Assembly (NCBI GenBank): GCA_052148435.1
Contig: JBKQIF010000035.1
Location: forward strand, 1 to 64,000
DNA length: 64,000 nt
From: JBEKYD01 sp052148435
Lineage (GTDB): Bacteria; Acidobacteriota; Terriglobia; Bryobacterales; Bryobacteraceae
Direction: 5' to 3'
Shown: positions 1 to 8,769 of the stretch, piece by piece
Numbering within the stretch: the first letter of the stretch is position 1
How the letters are laid out: each line of letters begins with the position of its first letter
Notes under the pieces: model-generated
Told to the model about the DNA's origin: nothing
What the model saw: only the letters and a program-made list of their open reading frames with translations
Database searches by the model: none
Position numbers and translations under genes: made by a program

Positions 1-1
1 C

Positions 2-844
2 CTCCAGGTCCATTTAGGCTGGCGCAGCGTATTCGTTTCCGTGGGGCTGCTCGGCATCGTTTGGGCCGCGGCCTGGTACATTATCTATCGCGGCCCGCTG
101 AACTATAGAGGCGCCAATCCGGCCGAGGTCGAAATGATCCGCCGCGGAGGCGGCCTCGTGGACCTCAGCGAACAGAACGCGGCCAGTGCCAGCCGGGGGT
201 TCAATGCCGCCGATCTTGGCCAAGTGCTGAGCAAGTCCAAGCTGTGGGGGCTTTACATTGGCCAGTATGCGCTCACCTCGACGCTGTGGTTCTTCCTTAC
301 CTGGTTCCCCACTTACCTGGTGCAGTACCGCGGCATGAGTTTCCAGCAGGCCGGCTTCCTCGCATCGTTGCCGTTCCTGGGCGCGTTCTGCGGGGTTATT
401 TGTTCCGGTCTGGTCTCGGATTTTCTGGTGCGGCGCGGCTTTTCGCTGGGCGTCGCGCGCAAGACGCCAATCGTGACGGGACTGCTGCTGTCGACGAGCA
501 TCATTGGCGCCAACTACGTTCGGACGCCGAACTTGATCATCGCCTTCATGGCTTTGGCGTTCTTCGGAAACGGGCTGGCATCCATTGCCTGGTCGCTGGT
601 ATCCGCGGTTGCGCCGAAGCGTCTGATCGGTCTGACCGGCGGAGTATTCAACTTCATCGGGAACATGTCTTCCATCACCGTGCCGGTCGTCATTGGTTCG
701 CTGGTGCGGGGCGGCGACTTCTCGCTAGCCCTCACCTATATTTCGGGGATGGCTCTGATCGGAGCTCTCTCCTACATCCTGGTGGTTGGCAGAATCGAAC
801 GGCTTCCGGAAGGGCCGGCCGGGGCTGTGGGGCCGCGGCAGTGA
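2..844 (+). CDS. MFS transporter, C-terminal part (cut by window start)
   Basis: The reading frame is already open at base 2, so the first half of the protein lies outside the window; 280 residues are visible. They show alternating hydrophobic helices and cytoplasmic loops typical of the C-terminal half of a 12-helix Major Facilitator Superfamily permease. Visible helices include 'WFFLTWFPTYLV', 'LGAFCGVICSGLVSDFLVRR' and the last helix 'MALIGALSYILVVGRIERLP'. The 'GLVSDFLVRRG' stretch matches the conserved cytoplasmic loop between helices 8 and 9. The overall look ('FPTYLVQYRGMSFQQAGF') fits the anion:cation symporter branch that carries hexuronates, glucarate and similar sugar acids. The substrate is not provable from this half. 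No partner gene is visible downstream; the next gene is 350 bp away. Confidence 0.85.
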   Translation, partial: LQVHLGWRSVFVSVGLLGIVWAAAWYIIYRGPLNYRGANPAEVEMIRRGGGLVDLSEQNAASASRGFNAADLGQVLSKSKLWGLYIGQYALTSTLWFFLTWFPTYLVQYRGMSFQQAGFLASLPFLGAFCGVICSGLVSDFLVRRGFSLGVARKTPIVTGLLLSTSIIGANYVRTPNLIIAFMALAFFGNGLASIAWSLVSAVAPKRLIGLTGGVFNFIGNMSSITVPVVIGSLVRGGDFSLALTYISGMALIGALSYILVVGRIERLPEGPAGAVGPRQ

Positions 845-852
845 TGCCAGCC

Positions 853-960
853 ACCGCCGCGTCGATGGCGCGCACTTCGCGTCGCTCGAGCTCTTCAAAG
901 GCGCCGCGGCGCGACTGGTGGGCGGCTGCCAAAAGGCGGTGGCGCGGCTGGGGCATGACC
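853..960 (+). repeat. Weak copy of the GC-rich mosaic repeat
   Basis: The stretch contains 'cgccgcgtcgatggcgcgca' followed by 'cttcgcg' and a 'ggcgccgcggcgcgac' segment, in the same order as modules B and C of the better copies at 4548-4975 and 24295-24722. It lies directly after the MFS stop codon. Module A is not recognisable, so this is at best a decayed piece. Confidence 0.3.
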
Positions 961-1195
961 CTTGGGTGCCGACTCCAGGACGGAAATGTTATCGCTCCGC
1001 AATTCCGGGGTCGCCAAGCGGCAGCAAGGTGACACTTTCTTGTTCGTTAGGATCGGTGCGTGCAATCAGCCCTACGCAGGGTTCGGATTCGCTTGGATTG
1101 TAAGGGAGGTGCGGAGTTGGCCGGGCCATCTCCCGCGCCATGGTGAAATCCGCAATATACACTGGGAACGATACCGTTCTCGAAAGGACCTGAAA

Positions 1196-1594
1196 ATGAC
1201 AAAAGTCGAGTTGTACTCGGTGGTTGTTCCCAACAAGCCGGGCAAGGGGGCACGGCTGCTCACCACCTTCAAAGAGGCCGGCGTAAATTTCGTGGCTATT
1301 TGGGGCTACCCGGTTGGCAAGAACAAGTGCACGATCGATCTGGTCGCGGAAGACGCAGCGATCCTCAAGAAGGCCGCAAAGCAACTCAAGATCAAGCTCG
1401 GAAAGAAGCAGACGGCATTCCACATCACCGGTGAAAACCACCCGGGTGCAGTCGCTGAAGCTTTGGCGAAACTGGCGGCACGGGAGATCAACGTCTACGC
1501 GGTCCAGGCCCTCTGCGCCGGCAACGACCGTTTTGGCGGTCTTATTCAGGTGGACCAGGACGATGTCAAGAAGGCTGCAAAAGCTCTGGCGTAA
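1196..1594 (+). CDS. Tandem ACT-domain protein
   Basis: The 132-residue protein contains two consecutive ACT-like beta-alpha-beta-beta-alpha-beta units (about residues 3-68 and 72-130). The first begins 'VELYSVVVPNKPGKGARLL' and the second 'HITGENHPGAVAEALAKLA'. ACT domains bind amino acids or similar small ligands and normally regulate a partner enzyme; no enzyme domain is attached here. I chose ATG 1196 because an AAAGGA ribosome site lies about 8 bases upstream and the ACT fold starts at once. The frame stays open upstream to 962, but that part is low-complexity and does not look like protein. The gene stands alone, so the ligand and partner are unknown. Confidence 0.8.
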   Translation: MTKVELYSVVVPNKPGKGARLLTTFKEAGVNFVAIWGYPVGKNKCTIDLVAEDAAILKKAAKQLKIKLGKKQTAFHITGENHPGAVAEALAKLAAREINVYAVQALCAGNDRFGGLIQVDQDDVKKAAKALA

Positions 1595-1764
1595 TTGGGG
1601 CCTGTGATCGCGCAAGAGGAACCGGACGGTCAGGAAGCGGTGCGGATATCGTGAGGATCTGGTGAGTGGGCGCCGCGGCTCGCTTCGCCCAATGCCGCGC
1701 AGCCGCCGCATCAGGCAGGCAACATCCGCGCCCGGCGCCCTTTTGTTCGTGGGAACTTCGTCCA

Positions 1765-2000
1765 TTACGATGGCAGCGCCAGGGAGACAAACGGCTCCCG
1801 AGTGAGAAGTCCTTCCCGCTTGACGGCGGCGCGGATGTCCCGCTTCAGCCGCTCTTGGCGCGGAGCGAAGGTAGTGGTCGGAAGTTGCAGGTAATCGGTG
1901 CGGAGTTGTTCGGCCAATGCGCAGCGGATTCAATCGATGCCTGCCTCCGTATCGGCATGTAGGGTAAGCAGATGCGATGCGGGAGAAAGCCGCAAGCTTA
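1765..2000 (-). pseudogene. C-terminal remnant of an unrecognised gene, with in-frame stop
   Basis: Reading the minus strand gives a protein-like tail of about 50 residues with 'LRTDYLQLPTTTFAPRQERL', then 'KREGLLTREPFVSLALPS' and a TAA stop at 1767-1765. The same frame continues upstream as 'SPASHLLTLHADTEAGID', then an in-frame TGA, then 'IRCALAEQL'. The amino-acid composition is far more protein-like than the surrounding GC-rich sequence. No start codon or N-terminal domain is present. I do not recognise the family. It ends where the VapC remnant on the same strand begins, so two gene tails are butted together. Confidence 0.45.
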
Positions 2001-2006
2001 GACGGA

Positions 2007-2375
2007 TCAGGCTTGCGCGATATCCGTCCGTCTGAAATCCTCGCCGGTGAAAAGCAGCGGCATGCCGGCCACCGATGCGACCGCGTACGACATACGGTCC
2101 CCGGAATTCAAAGCGGCGGGATGACGGCCACGTCCGAACCGGATGAACGCGGTTGCGGCCGCGTTCAGGTGGTCCTCGTTGAACGGCACCACCGCGGCTT
2201 CCAGGCGGCGCAGAAAAGCGAAGATCATCGGACGGGCATCTTGGCCGAGTCGCGCGGTCAACACCATCGCGGCTTCGAGCAGAGTAGGGACTCCCACGGC
2301 CACCACTTCGGCAGCGTCGATTCTATCGATCAGCCATTCGTGGCCGGGCTCCCGCGCCAACTGCTCCACCGCAAC
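2007..2375 (-). pseudogene. VapC-type PIN-domain toxin, N-terminally truncated
   Basis: The last ~120 codons read as the C-terminal three quarters of a PIN-domain RNase toxin: 'EPGHEWLIDRIDAAEVV', 'TLLEAAMVLTARLG', 'FGRGRHPAALNSGDRMSYA' and 'LLFTGEDFRRTD'. These retain the second acidic residue (in LLEAAMV), the NxGD aspartate and the final GxDF aspartate. The essential first aspartate, normally in an 'IVVDTSA' start, is absent: upstream of EPGHEWL the frame runs into arginine-rich non-protein sequence. No VapB antitoxin gene precedes it. It is best read as a dead toxin gene. Compare the intact homologue at 43282-43677, which shares the motifs. Confidence 0.7.
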
Positions 2376-2589
2376 CGGTGGATGCGTTGGCTCCCGTCGC
2401 ATCCGTATCGCCCGCCGCTCTTCCCTCTCTAGGGCCGGGATGGCAGCGGTTGCCGCTCCCGCGCCCACGCCGTAGTCGTGCACCTCACCGCCAGCGAATA
2501 GTCCAACTGCAGTTCTGCCACACCATCGGCAAGCGCGACGGGAGGCTACCGGACGCCATCGAACCGCCGCGGAAGAGGCCCGGCGCGCC

Positions 2590-2800
2590 ATCGCTCGCGA
2601 ACTTTCGCCGCGCCCGGCGCATCGGTTTCGCGCAGGGTTCAAGAATGCGTGCGCAAACCGAACTTCCCGGAGGCGACCGCAGCGGCCTTCCAGCGCCGCC
2701 TGTACGGGTTCCACGCGAACAGGCGACCGTGGCCGCGGGCGCTCCCGGCGAGCGTCCTGTGGGCACCGGCGCGGATGGCAGGCCGGGCGGAGCCAACACA
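2590..2800 (+). repeat. Degenerate copy of the mosaic repeat (B/C modules)
   Basis: In order, this stretch contains 'ttcgccgcgcccggcgcat', a 'gcagggttcaagaatgcg' segment, 'ggccttccagcgccgcc' and 'gggttccacgcgaacaggcg', matching modules B and C of other copies (for example 24385-24580). The A module is missing. It lies just upstream, in minus-strand terms, of the truncated VapC gene. The rest of 2376-2891 shows no convincing gene on either strand. Confidence 0.45.
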
Positions 2801-2891
2801 TGTCCTAATCCGCATTCGTTAAGTCGGCCCCGAAAAGATCACAAGGTACTCGACGATCTGGCTGAGCTTGGGCTCACCGACGCACTCCGCA

Positions 2892-4067
2892 TTACCACGT
2901 GCGCCCGCTCTTGATGGCCGTCTTCTTCCCCGTCTCCCGTTCCTCGATGACGATCTTCCCGTTTTCCGTCCCCAGCGCCGCCACGCCCTTGAATCCCAGC
3001 GGGATTTCCGCTAGAAAAACAACGTACCTCTGGGTGCGGCGCTCACGCGCTTCAATCCAACTGTACGTCGGAACACCTAACAGTCCTGCACGCTCGACTG
3101 CGTTTCGCAGCCCGCTGACCACCGAGTCGCCGATGCAGATCGCACGTGCAATCACCTTGCCGTTCCATGGCTTCTCCGTCACCTGCTGGTTCTCCTGCCA
3201 GTCGAACACCCATTGGTTTGGCTTGCTTTCGAAGATGTACCCAATGAGGACGGGATACTCGGCGTGGTACATCGTGACCCAGACTTTGGATTTGGACGCA
3301 TCCATCAGCCACGTGTTGCTGCGGCCGGAAAACGCACGCAGGTCCGCCGCCCGGCCTTCGGCATCCCTAATCTGCGGCCAGGTATCCTCTGCTTCGTTCT
3401 CCCGTCCCCTGCTCACCACCACTTTGGCCACCGAACCATCCGCAAACGTCTTGCCCAGTTCCAGGAACGGCGGCCCGAAGGTAATATGCTGGGTCCACTG
3501 CATGGGGCGGTCGTACGGCTCCAGGTTCTCAACCGACTCCTCTACGTATGCCACCGTCTCGTCAGCGGGTAGCGTAATGGAGCGCTCCACACGATAGTTG
3601 GTCTTCCTGAGGTCGGCCGCATACCAGAGCGTCACCCCGTCCTTTCGGCTATCGACCTTCTCCAGCTTCCATTCCACCGCGATCGCCTCTCCGTGCTGGC
3701 CATAGTCCTGGCGAAACTCCGCCTGGGAACTTGCTGCGAACTGGGGAAAGCACAGGAAATGCCCCATGTAGCCGCTCATCAGCCGCCGCTGTATCCCCGT
3801 GCCGTAAAGATCGCCGTGTTTGGCGACATCGTAGGTGAAGGGATCGATGGTCTGGTAGTGTGGCACGCGCATCGGGTTGACGCTTTTCCTCGGGTCATCC
3901 GACAGGAAGCGGACCTCCCCAATGAACCCTCCCCCGGGTAGCGTGCTCAGGCGCATGCGACCGTTCTCCAGCACGAACGCCCGCCGGCCGTGCAGCTTGT
4001 CTTCGTGAAACGAAGCGGACTGGCCGAAAAGCGCAGCGGCCAGGCCGAGCAACAGGAATGCTCTCAC
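2892..4067 (-). CDS. Secreted galactose-mutarotase-like protein of unknown function
   Basis: The GTG at 4067 is preceded by GGAGG about 8 bases upstream and opens directly into a signal peptide ('FLLLGLAAALFGQSAS'), so I chose it over the longer frame, which is open to 4334. The 391-residue product is rich in beta-strand patterns. It includes 'VDSRKDGVTLWYAADLRKTN', 'YVEESVENLEPYDRPMQWTQ', and 'QHITFGPPFLE' just after. This aromatic, His-containing pattern resembles aldose 1-epimerase / beta-sandwich carbohydrate-active folds found in large numbers in soil acidobacteria. No catalytic residue set can be assigned. It is probably exported and acts on or binds a sugar; that is inference from fold impression and signal peptide. 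The gene is monocistronic, with a decayed Tat-leader gene directly upstream. Confidence 0.7.
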   Translation of the reverse strand: MRAFLLLGLAAALFGQSASFHEDKLHGRRAFVLENGRMRLSTLPGGGFIGEVRFLSDDPRKSVNPMRVPHYQTIDPFTYDVAKHGDLYGTGIQRRLMSGYMGHFLCFPQFAASSQAEFRQDYGQHGEAIAVEWKLEKVDSRKDGVTLWYAADLRKTNYRVERSITLPADETVAYVEESVENLEPYDRPMQWTQHITFGPPFLELGKTFADGSVAKVVVSRGRENEAEDTWPQIRDAEGRAADLRAFSGRSNTWLMDASKSKVWVTMYHAEYPVLIGYIFESKPNQWVFDWQENQQVTEKPWNGKVIARAICIGDSVVSGLRNAVERAGLLGVPTYSWIEARERRTQRYVVFLAEIPLGFKGVAALGTENGKIVIEERETGKKTAIKSGRTW

Positions 4068-4086
4068 GTTCAGGCCCTCCGTTAGG

Positions 4087-4292
4087 TTACAGATACCCCG
4101 GCATGTCGCGCAACATCTGCTCGCCGGCTTCGTCGATGCCCGCGCCCTGCCACACCTGGCGGCCATCAGCGCCTTAGAGGCCGCAGCCGGGACTGCGCCG
4201 CCTCGCTCACCTCCCACCGCCACGCCTAACGCGCCCACACCCACCACGCGCAGGAAATTCCGGCTGCCTGGGTATTCCATTGGTTCCCTCAT
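4087..4292 (-). pseudogene. Remnant: leader-type N-terminus fused out of frame to a C-terminal tail
   Basis: From ATG 4292 the frame reads a leader-like start 'YPGSRNFLRVVGVGALGVAV', resembling Tat-leader proteins. It then turns into non-protein sequence. In a different frame on the same strand a protein-like tail, 'VWQGAGIDEAGEQMLRDM' plus PGYL, ends in TAA at 4089-4087. Between the two there is only about 100 bp of GC-rich sequence. The simplest reading is one secreted-protein gene that lost its middle and whose ends are now out of register. The tail lies 20 bp upstream of the next gene's start, so the original pair was probably an operon. Confidence 0.5.
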
Positions 4293-4335
4293 CCGCGCTC
4301 CTAAGTGCGCCTCGCGTCGTCGGTCGAGCGTCACT

Positions 4336-4521
4336 TCAGCGGTCGATCCTCACAATCATGAGTCCCTGATGAATACGGAAGAACGCCTCGGCTGCCCTGT
4401 AGCATTTCGCCGCTTCGATCAGGTCGCCATAGCCTTTATCGATGGTGGTAGACTGACCCAAGCTCTCTTTGCGGTTTGCAAGTTCGTAGCTCATTTGATT
4501 TGGGTTCCCGACCACTGACAA
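4336..4521 (-). CDS. Possible small protein or gene fragment (61 aa)
   Basis: The open frame runs from ATG 4521 and includes 'DLIEAAKCYRAAEAFFRIHQ' followed by 'GLMIVRIDR'. The composition is normal protein-like, unlike the arginine-rich frames in the surrounding repeat DNA. It could be the C-terminal end of a larger lost gene, because the predicted start has no good ribosome site and repeat DNA starts right upstream. No family recognised. Confidence 0.3.
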   Translation of the reverse strand: MSVVGNPNQMSYELANRKESLGQSTTIDKGYGDLIEAAKCYRAAEAFFRIHQGLMIVRIDR

Positions 4522-4547
4522 TTATGCACCCAATCGCCTCCGTTGGA

Positions 4548-4975
4548 GCCAGAGTTCTCGGTGAGCGTGGCAGACCTGATCATTCGTCGTCAAGCTCCGG
4601 CGCAAGCCGCTGAAGGGACCCGTAGCTCGACGACCCTCGCCGCGTCCACCCCGTCGATGGCGCGCCGGCAGGCGCACTTCACGGACGAGGCGCGCCCGAG
4701 CGCGCCAGCCTCGGCCTTTCAGCGGCGCCGCACGAGGCCCCGCGGCTGAAGGTGAGCAGGCGGCACGGATGGACGCGGCAGCGCAGGAGTTCGCGGCGAG
4801 AGCGGAAGGAGTTGACCGTACGGCATCGAGCCCGCGAACGCGGCCGAAGTTGCCCGGCGCGGTTTCGCCCGCCGCGCCGCCGCACGATGTCGCGCGTTCC
4901 GCGAGTGCAGGCAGCACGGACGGATGCGCCTGCACCGCAGTTCTCGGCGGACTCTGGACTGTAGAGGAACGGCTG
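4548..4975 (+). repeat. Mosaic repeat, modules C'-A-B-C-A-C in tandem
   Basis: This is one of the clearest copies. Module A occurs at 4576-4595 (degenerate) and 4811-4830 ('gttgaccgtacggcatcgag'), 235 bp apart. Module B ('gctcgacgaccctcgccgcg' and following 'gatggcgcg') is at 4621-4666. Module C ('tttcagcggcgccgcacga', then 'gagcaggcggcacggatgg', then 'gagttcgcggcgag') is at 4717-4800, and a second C-like stretch follows at 4877-4960. The order and spacing match 8876-9222 and 24295-24722. No frame on either strand is conserved between copies because of many indels, so it is not coding. Confidence 0.7.
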
Positions 4976-5004
4976 GTCCTCGGGCTGGTATTCTGAAATC
5001 GTTC

Positions 5005-6267
5005 ATGGTATTCGACAACACGAAGCTGCTGTTGCGGTTGTTATGGCAACCGGCGGCGGCGATGAGTGGGATTCTGGATCGTGGCAGCCTCCTTTTCGCA
5101 AGCCTCGCCGTGTTGGCGGTAACGCTGCTGTTTCAGCTCACGGTGAGACCGCCCCTTCCGCAGGTGCCGATAACGGTTACACAGCCGGGCCCGGAGCAGG
5201 GCGAAGCACCGATACGCATTGTCCATATTCGGCCACAGTGGTCGTTCAGTTTCTATATGCCCCTTCTGGTTCTGGCGGCGATTTACGTTCCAGGAACACT
5301 CTTCGTGACCAATTTGATTGGCCGGCTTGGAGGATTGGGAATAGTCTTTCAGCGCGACTACTCGCCGCTCCTCACCTGCACTTCGATGGCATGGGCGGCG
5401 GCGCAGATCCCGATGGTGCTGGCGGGCTGGGTGGCACCGTTTCCGTTGCTGGGCGTGGTTGCGGTGCTGTCGTATCTCTACTTTGCGATGCTGATGTTCC
5501 TCGTCATCCGAACAGTGTTCGGGGTGGTAACCGGGGTGGCAGCTGGAGCGGTTTGCCTCTCGTGGGTTCCGGTTGCCGCCGCGGTCGTATTTTGGGAACC
5601 GCTGCGATTTCTTTTCGGGTGGTTGGCGTCTCCATTCTTTATCTTCTTCGCGTTTTACTACCTGCGCGGCGAGTTTGCGAATGTGGGCGCGGGTCTGCGA
5701 AGCCGGCAGAACTTCCGCCGGATGTTGGAAGCGTCGGCGATCAATCCGCACGATGCCGAGGCGCAGTACCAGCTCGGGTTGATCTATCAGCAGCGGCGGT
5801 CGACGACCGAGGCGATTCAGCGGTTCAAGAACGCCGTAGCCATTGATCCGGCAGAAACGGACGCTCATTTTCAGTTAGGCCGTATCGCACGCGAGCAGGG
5901 CCGGCTCAGGGATGCGCTCTCACACTTTCAGACGGTTGTGGATCAGGATGAAAAGTACAGCCTGAGCGAGATTCTCCGCGAACTGGGCGCAGTCTACCTG
6001 GCAAGCCGGCAATACGAGGAGGCGCGCAATGAACTCGCCCTGTACGTGGAGCGGCGGCCTTACGACACTGAGGGTCTGTTCTACTACGGGCAGGCGCTGG
6101 AGGGATTGGGAGACAGCAGCGCGGCGCGCGTGATCTATGCACGAGCGATTGAATCCGCCAGAACAGCACCGAGGTATCGGCGGCGCTACATCGCAAAGTG
6201 GAGCCGTCTCGCGCAGAAGCAGTTGCGGAAACTCGGGTGGAGCAGGGGCGCGAAGGACTACCGGTAA
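5005..6267 (+). CDS. Membrane protein with C-terminal TPR repeats
   Basis: The N-terminal ~235 of 420 residues contain about six hydrophobic segments, including 'GSLLFASLAVLAVTLLFQL', 'MPLLVLAAIYVPGTLFVTNL', 'LLGVVAVLSYLYFAMLMFLV' and 'ASPFFIFFAFYYL', an arrangement like Yip1-type membrane domains. The C-terminal ~170 residues are tetratricopeptide repeats: 'AEAQYQLGLIYQQRRSTTEA', 'TDAHFQLGRIAREQGRLRDA' and 'TEGLFYYGQALEGLGDSSAA'. TPRs mediate protein-protein contacts, so this is likely a membrane-anchored scaffold. I picked ATG 5005 because the frame upstream lies in repeat DNA and the first helix follows soon after. No operon partner is visible. Confidence 0.75.
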   Translation: MVFDNTKLLLRLLWQPAAAMSGILDRGSLLFASLAVLAVTLLFQLTVRPPLPQVPITVTQPGPEQGEAPIRIVHIRPQWSFSFYMPLLVLAAIYVPGTLFVTNLIGRLGGLGIVFQRDYSPLLTCTSMAWAAAQIPMVLAGWVAPFPLLGVVAVLSYLYFAMLMFLVIRTVFGVVTGVAAGAVCLSWVPVAAAVVFWEPLRFLFGWLASPFFIFFAFYYLRGEFANVGAGLRSRQNFRRMLEASAINPHDAEAQYQLGLIYQQRRSTTEAIQRFKNAVAIDPAETDAHFQLGRIAREQGRLRDALSHFQTVVDQDEKYSLSEILRELGAVYLASRQYEEARNELALYVERRPYDTEGLFYYGQALEGLGDSSAARVIYARAIESARTAPRYRRRYIAKWSRLAQKQLRKLGWSRGAKDYR

Positions 6268-6269
6268 AC

Positions 6270-6420
6270 GGTACGCTCGGCGTTCTCGCCGCGCCCGCTG
6301 CGTCGTTGCCGCGCGCAGTTCAAGGGCGCGCGCCCCGTTCGCGGCACGGGCGGACGCGCCCGCGCCGTGGCTCGACGATCTACGTCGCGTCCGCCGCGTC
6401 GATGGAGCGCTGTGATCGCG
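6270..6420 (+). repeat. Mosaic repeat, partial copy (module B clear)
   Basis: Module B is well preserved at 6366-6410 ('ggctcgacgatctacgtcgc' followed by 'gtccgccgcgtcgatgg'). It is preceded by 'gcgcgcagttcaagggcgcg' and 'cacgggcggacgcgcccgcg', echoing module C. It starts immediately after the TPR gene stop codon. Confidence 0.5.
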
Positions 6421-6509
6421 GCCTGCAGGTGCCTACACGGACGGTTGCGCCCGTGTGCGAACACCTTCAGACCGCACTATGCGGCTGCCTCGGCGCAAGC
6501 GTCGCACTT

Positions 6510-6597
6510 CGTTTTAAGATAATAGAAGATTAATACTCCCTCTTTAGTAACATTTTATAGCTCGGAAGCAGCAATTCAGAAACAGGACAGAATCGTA
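6510..6597 (+). promoter_or_regulatory. AT-rich leader/promoter region of the GH42 gene
   Basis: Directly after the repeat the base composition drops sharply to an AT-rich stretch (runs such as 'ttttaagataatagaagatt' and 'agtaacattttatagc') ending at the ATG. It is the only AT-rich island in the 330-bp gap, so the promoter most likely sits here. Candidate -10 boxes are several and weak, and I cannot fix one. Confidence 0.35.
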
Positions 6598-8769
6598 ATG
6601 AAATTTATCCACACCAATGTCTTGATGGCGTCTGGCGCGGCACTTATGTTCTGTGGGCTGCTGGCAGCAGCGGGCTCCGTTTTACCGGTTTTTCCGTATG
6701 GCGCGGTGTACTTCTGCAAATCCAATCCCCCGGAACAGGATTGGGAGCGTGATCATCGCACTGCCGCCGAAAACGGCATGAACACCTTCCGGCACTGGTT
6801 CATCTGGTCCGCGATCGAAACGGAGCCTGGCAAGTACGACTGGCGCGATTACGACCGGATGATGGACCTGGCTGCCAAGAACGGCATCAAGGTTGTGATT
6901 GCCGAGATGCTCAATTTCGCCCCCGAGTGGGCGTTCGATAAGTACCCGCACGCGCAATACAAGGGAAGCGACGATTCGGTGGTGTACAGCGGTATTTCCG
7001 CGAGCACCGAAACCGGCGGCTATCCCGGGCTGTGTCTTGACAACGATGACGTCAAAGCCCAAGCGGAGAAGTTTCTCGCCGCGATGGTCAACCGCTACCG
7101 CGACCACCCCGCGACGCTTGGGTACGACGTCCTGAACGAGGGCTGGTATTTCGGCGGCGATGCGCGCCGGATGTACTGCTACTGCGATGCGACACAGCAG
7201 AAATTTCGGGAATGGCTGAAGGTGAGATATCAGACCCTCGACCAGTTGAAGAAGGCCTGGAACCGCTATAGCTATACCGATTGGCAATCGATCCATCCGC
7301 CGCGCAATCTGACTGGCTACGCCGAGTCCCTGGACTGGCTAGAATTTCGACTCGACGACCATTTTCGCCTCCTGAAGTGGCGGACCGACCTGATCCGCAG
7401 TCTGGACAAAAGGAACCTGGTGGTGGCGCACGGAGTCGGCAAGACGTTCATGGGGCTTCCGGACCACGGCCTGAACGACTGGCGCTTCGCCGCCAACGTG
7501 CAGGTGTATGGGTTTACATTCAATGCCGCAGACGACGGCCCGGAGCCATGGAAACACTTCGAGGCGGTGGACATCACCCGCGCCGCAGCGAAGGGGAAGC
7601 CGTTCTGGCATGCCGAGGCCCAGGCTGGCCCGGACTGGCTTCACTCGCGAATGATCGATCTCAAGCGGGAGGAGGGAATGATAGCGCAGCCGGAGGATAT
7701 CCGCCTCTGGAATCTGACTTCGATGGCCGGCGGCGCCACCGGAATCTTCTATCCAAGATGGCGTCCACTGCTGGACGGGCCGCTATTCGGCGCTTACGGC
7801 CCCTACGGCATGGACGGCTCCGTGACGCCGCGGTCCCAGATGACTGCCAAGATTGCCCATTGGGCAAATGCGGACCCCAATATCTGGAAAGCGCACCCGG
7901 TGAAGGGCGAGATCGGCATTGTGTTCGTGCCCGAATCGGAGATCTTCAACTACATCCAGGAAGGGAAGACCGACTTCTACAGGGAATCGGCGAGGGGAGC
8001 TTACCAGGCGTTCTTCGACTCGAATATTCAGGCCGATTTTGTAAGCATCGACGACATTAAGGACTATCCGGTGGTGTATCTTCCATGCCCTTTGATGCTC
8101 AAGGGAGAGACCGCCCGCAAGCTGATCGACTATGTGCAAAGCGGGGGCCACCTGATTAGCGAAGGAACGCCGGGGTATTTCGGGGATCACGGGCACGTGG
8201 GCACGGTGCAACCGAATCTCGGCTTGGCTGCGCTCTTCGGCGCTACGGAGAGTTATGTGGAGTTCGTTCCGCACGTCCTGGACGATCTGAAGTTGGAGGT
8301 GCGTAGCCGCGAGATCGACGGCCGATTTTACGATCAACAGTACGCTCCTACGGAGGGCACGGCGGTCGGACGGTACCAGAGCGGCGCCGTCGCGGCCGTG
8401 GAGAACCATTACGGCAACGGCAAAACGCTGTTGATCGGTACTTTCCCGGGCGCAGGATATTACCTGCACCATTCTCCGGAAACCCGAGTCTTCTTCGAGG
8501 AGTTACTCACATGGGCCGGCCAGGAGCGCTGGCTTCGCTGCGACCAGCCGCAACTCAAGGCGCGGCTGCATATGGGAGCCGGCGGAACGTACCTTTGGCT
8601 AGTCAACCCCACCAGAGCGCCGCTTTCCGCTCGGCTGTCGCTGGCCGCTCGGGTTGGACACTTCCGGGAAGGGCACGACCTGTGGCAGAACCAACCGGTG
8701 AAGGTCAACGACTCGCTCGTCGAAGTAACCGTGGGAGAAAGGAATGCGGTAGTAATCCGGCTGCAATGA
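6598..8769 (+). CDS. Secreted GH42 beta-galactosidase
   Basis: The 723-residue protein has an N-terminal signal peptide ('ALMFCGLLAAAGSVLP') followed by a GH42 TIM barrel. The start of the barrel reads 'WERDHRTAAENGMNTFRHWF'. The acid/base glutamate is E181 in 'YDVLNEGW', and the nucleophile is E340 in 'FWHAEAQAGP', both at the positions expected for family 42. A beta-galactosidase trimerisation-type middle domain follows (about 430-650, 'GEIGIVFVPESEIFNYIQEG' and 'YVQSGGHLISEGTPGYFGDH'), then a small beta-domain at the C-terminus. The family hydrolyses terminal beta-galactosides; the leader suggests periplasmic or outer-surface action on plant galactans. The gene is monocistronic. Exact substrate (beta-galactoside or alpha-arabinoside) is not predictable. 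Confidence 0.88.
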   Translation: MKFIHTNVLMASGAALMFCGLLAAAGSVLPVFPYGAVYFCKSNPPEQDWERDHRTAAENGMNTFRHWFIWSAIETEPGKYDWRDYDRMMDLAAKNGIKVVIAEMLNFAPEWAFDKYPHAQYKGSDDSVVYSGISASTETGGYPGLCLDNDDVKAQAEKFLAAMVNRYRDHPATLGYDVLNEGWYFGGDARRMYCYCDATQQKFREWLKVRYQTLDQLKKAWNRYSYTDWQSIHPPRNLTGYAESLDWLEFRLDDHFRLLKWRTDLIRSLDKRNLVVAHGVGKTFMGLPDHGLNDWRFAANVQVYGFTFNAADDGPEPWKHFEAVDITRAAAKGKPFWHAEAQAGPDWLHSRMIDLKREEGMIAQPEDIRLWNLTSMAGGATGIFYPRWRPLLDGPLFGAYGPYGMDGSVTPRSQMTAKIAHWANADPNIWKAHPVKGEIGIVFVPESEIFNYIQEGKTDFYRESARGAYQAFFDSNIQADFVSIDDIKDYPVVYLPCPLMLKGETARKLIDYVQSGGHLISEGTPGYFGDHGHVGTVQPNLGLAALFGATESYVEFVPHVLDDLKLEVRSREIDGRFYDQQYAPTEGTAVGRYQSGAVAAVENHYGNGKTLLIGTFPGAGYYLHHSPETRVFFEELLTWAGQERWLRCDQPQLKARLHMGAGGTYLWLVNPTRAPLSARLSLAARVGHFREGHDLWQNQPVKVNDSLVEVTVGERNAVVIRLQ

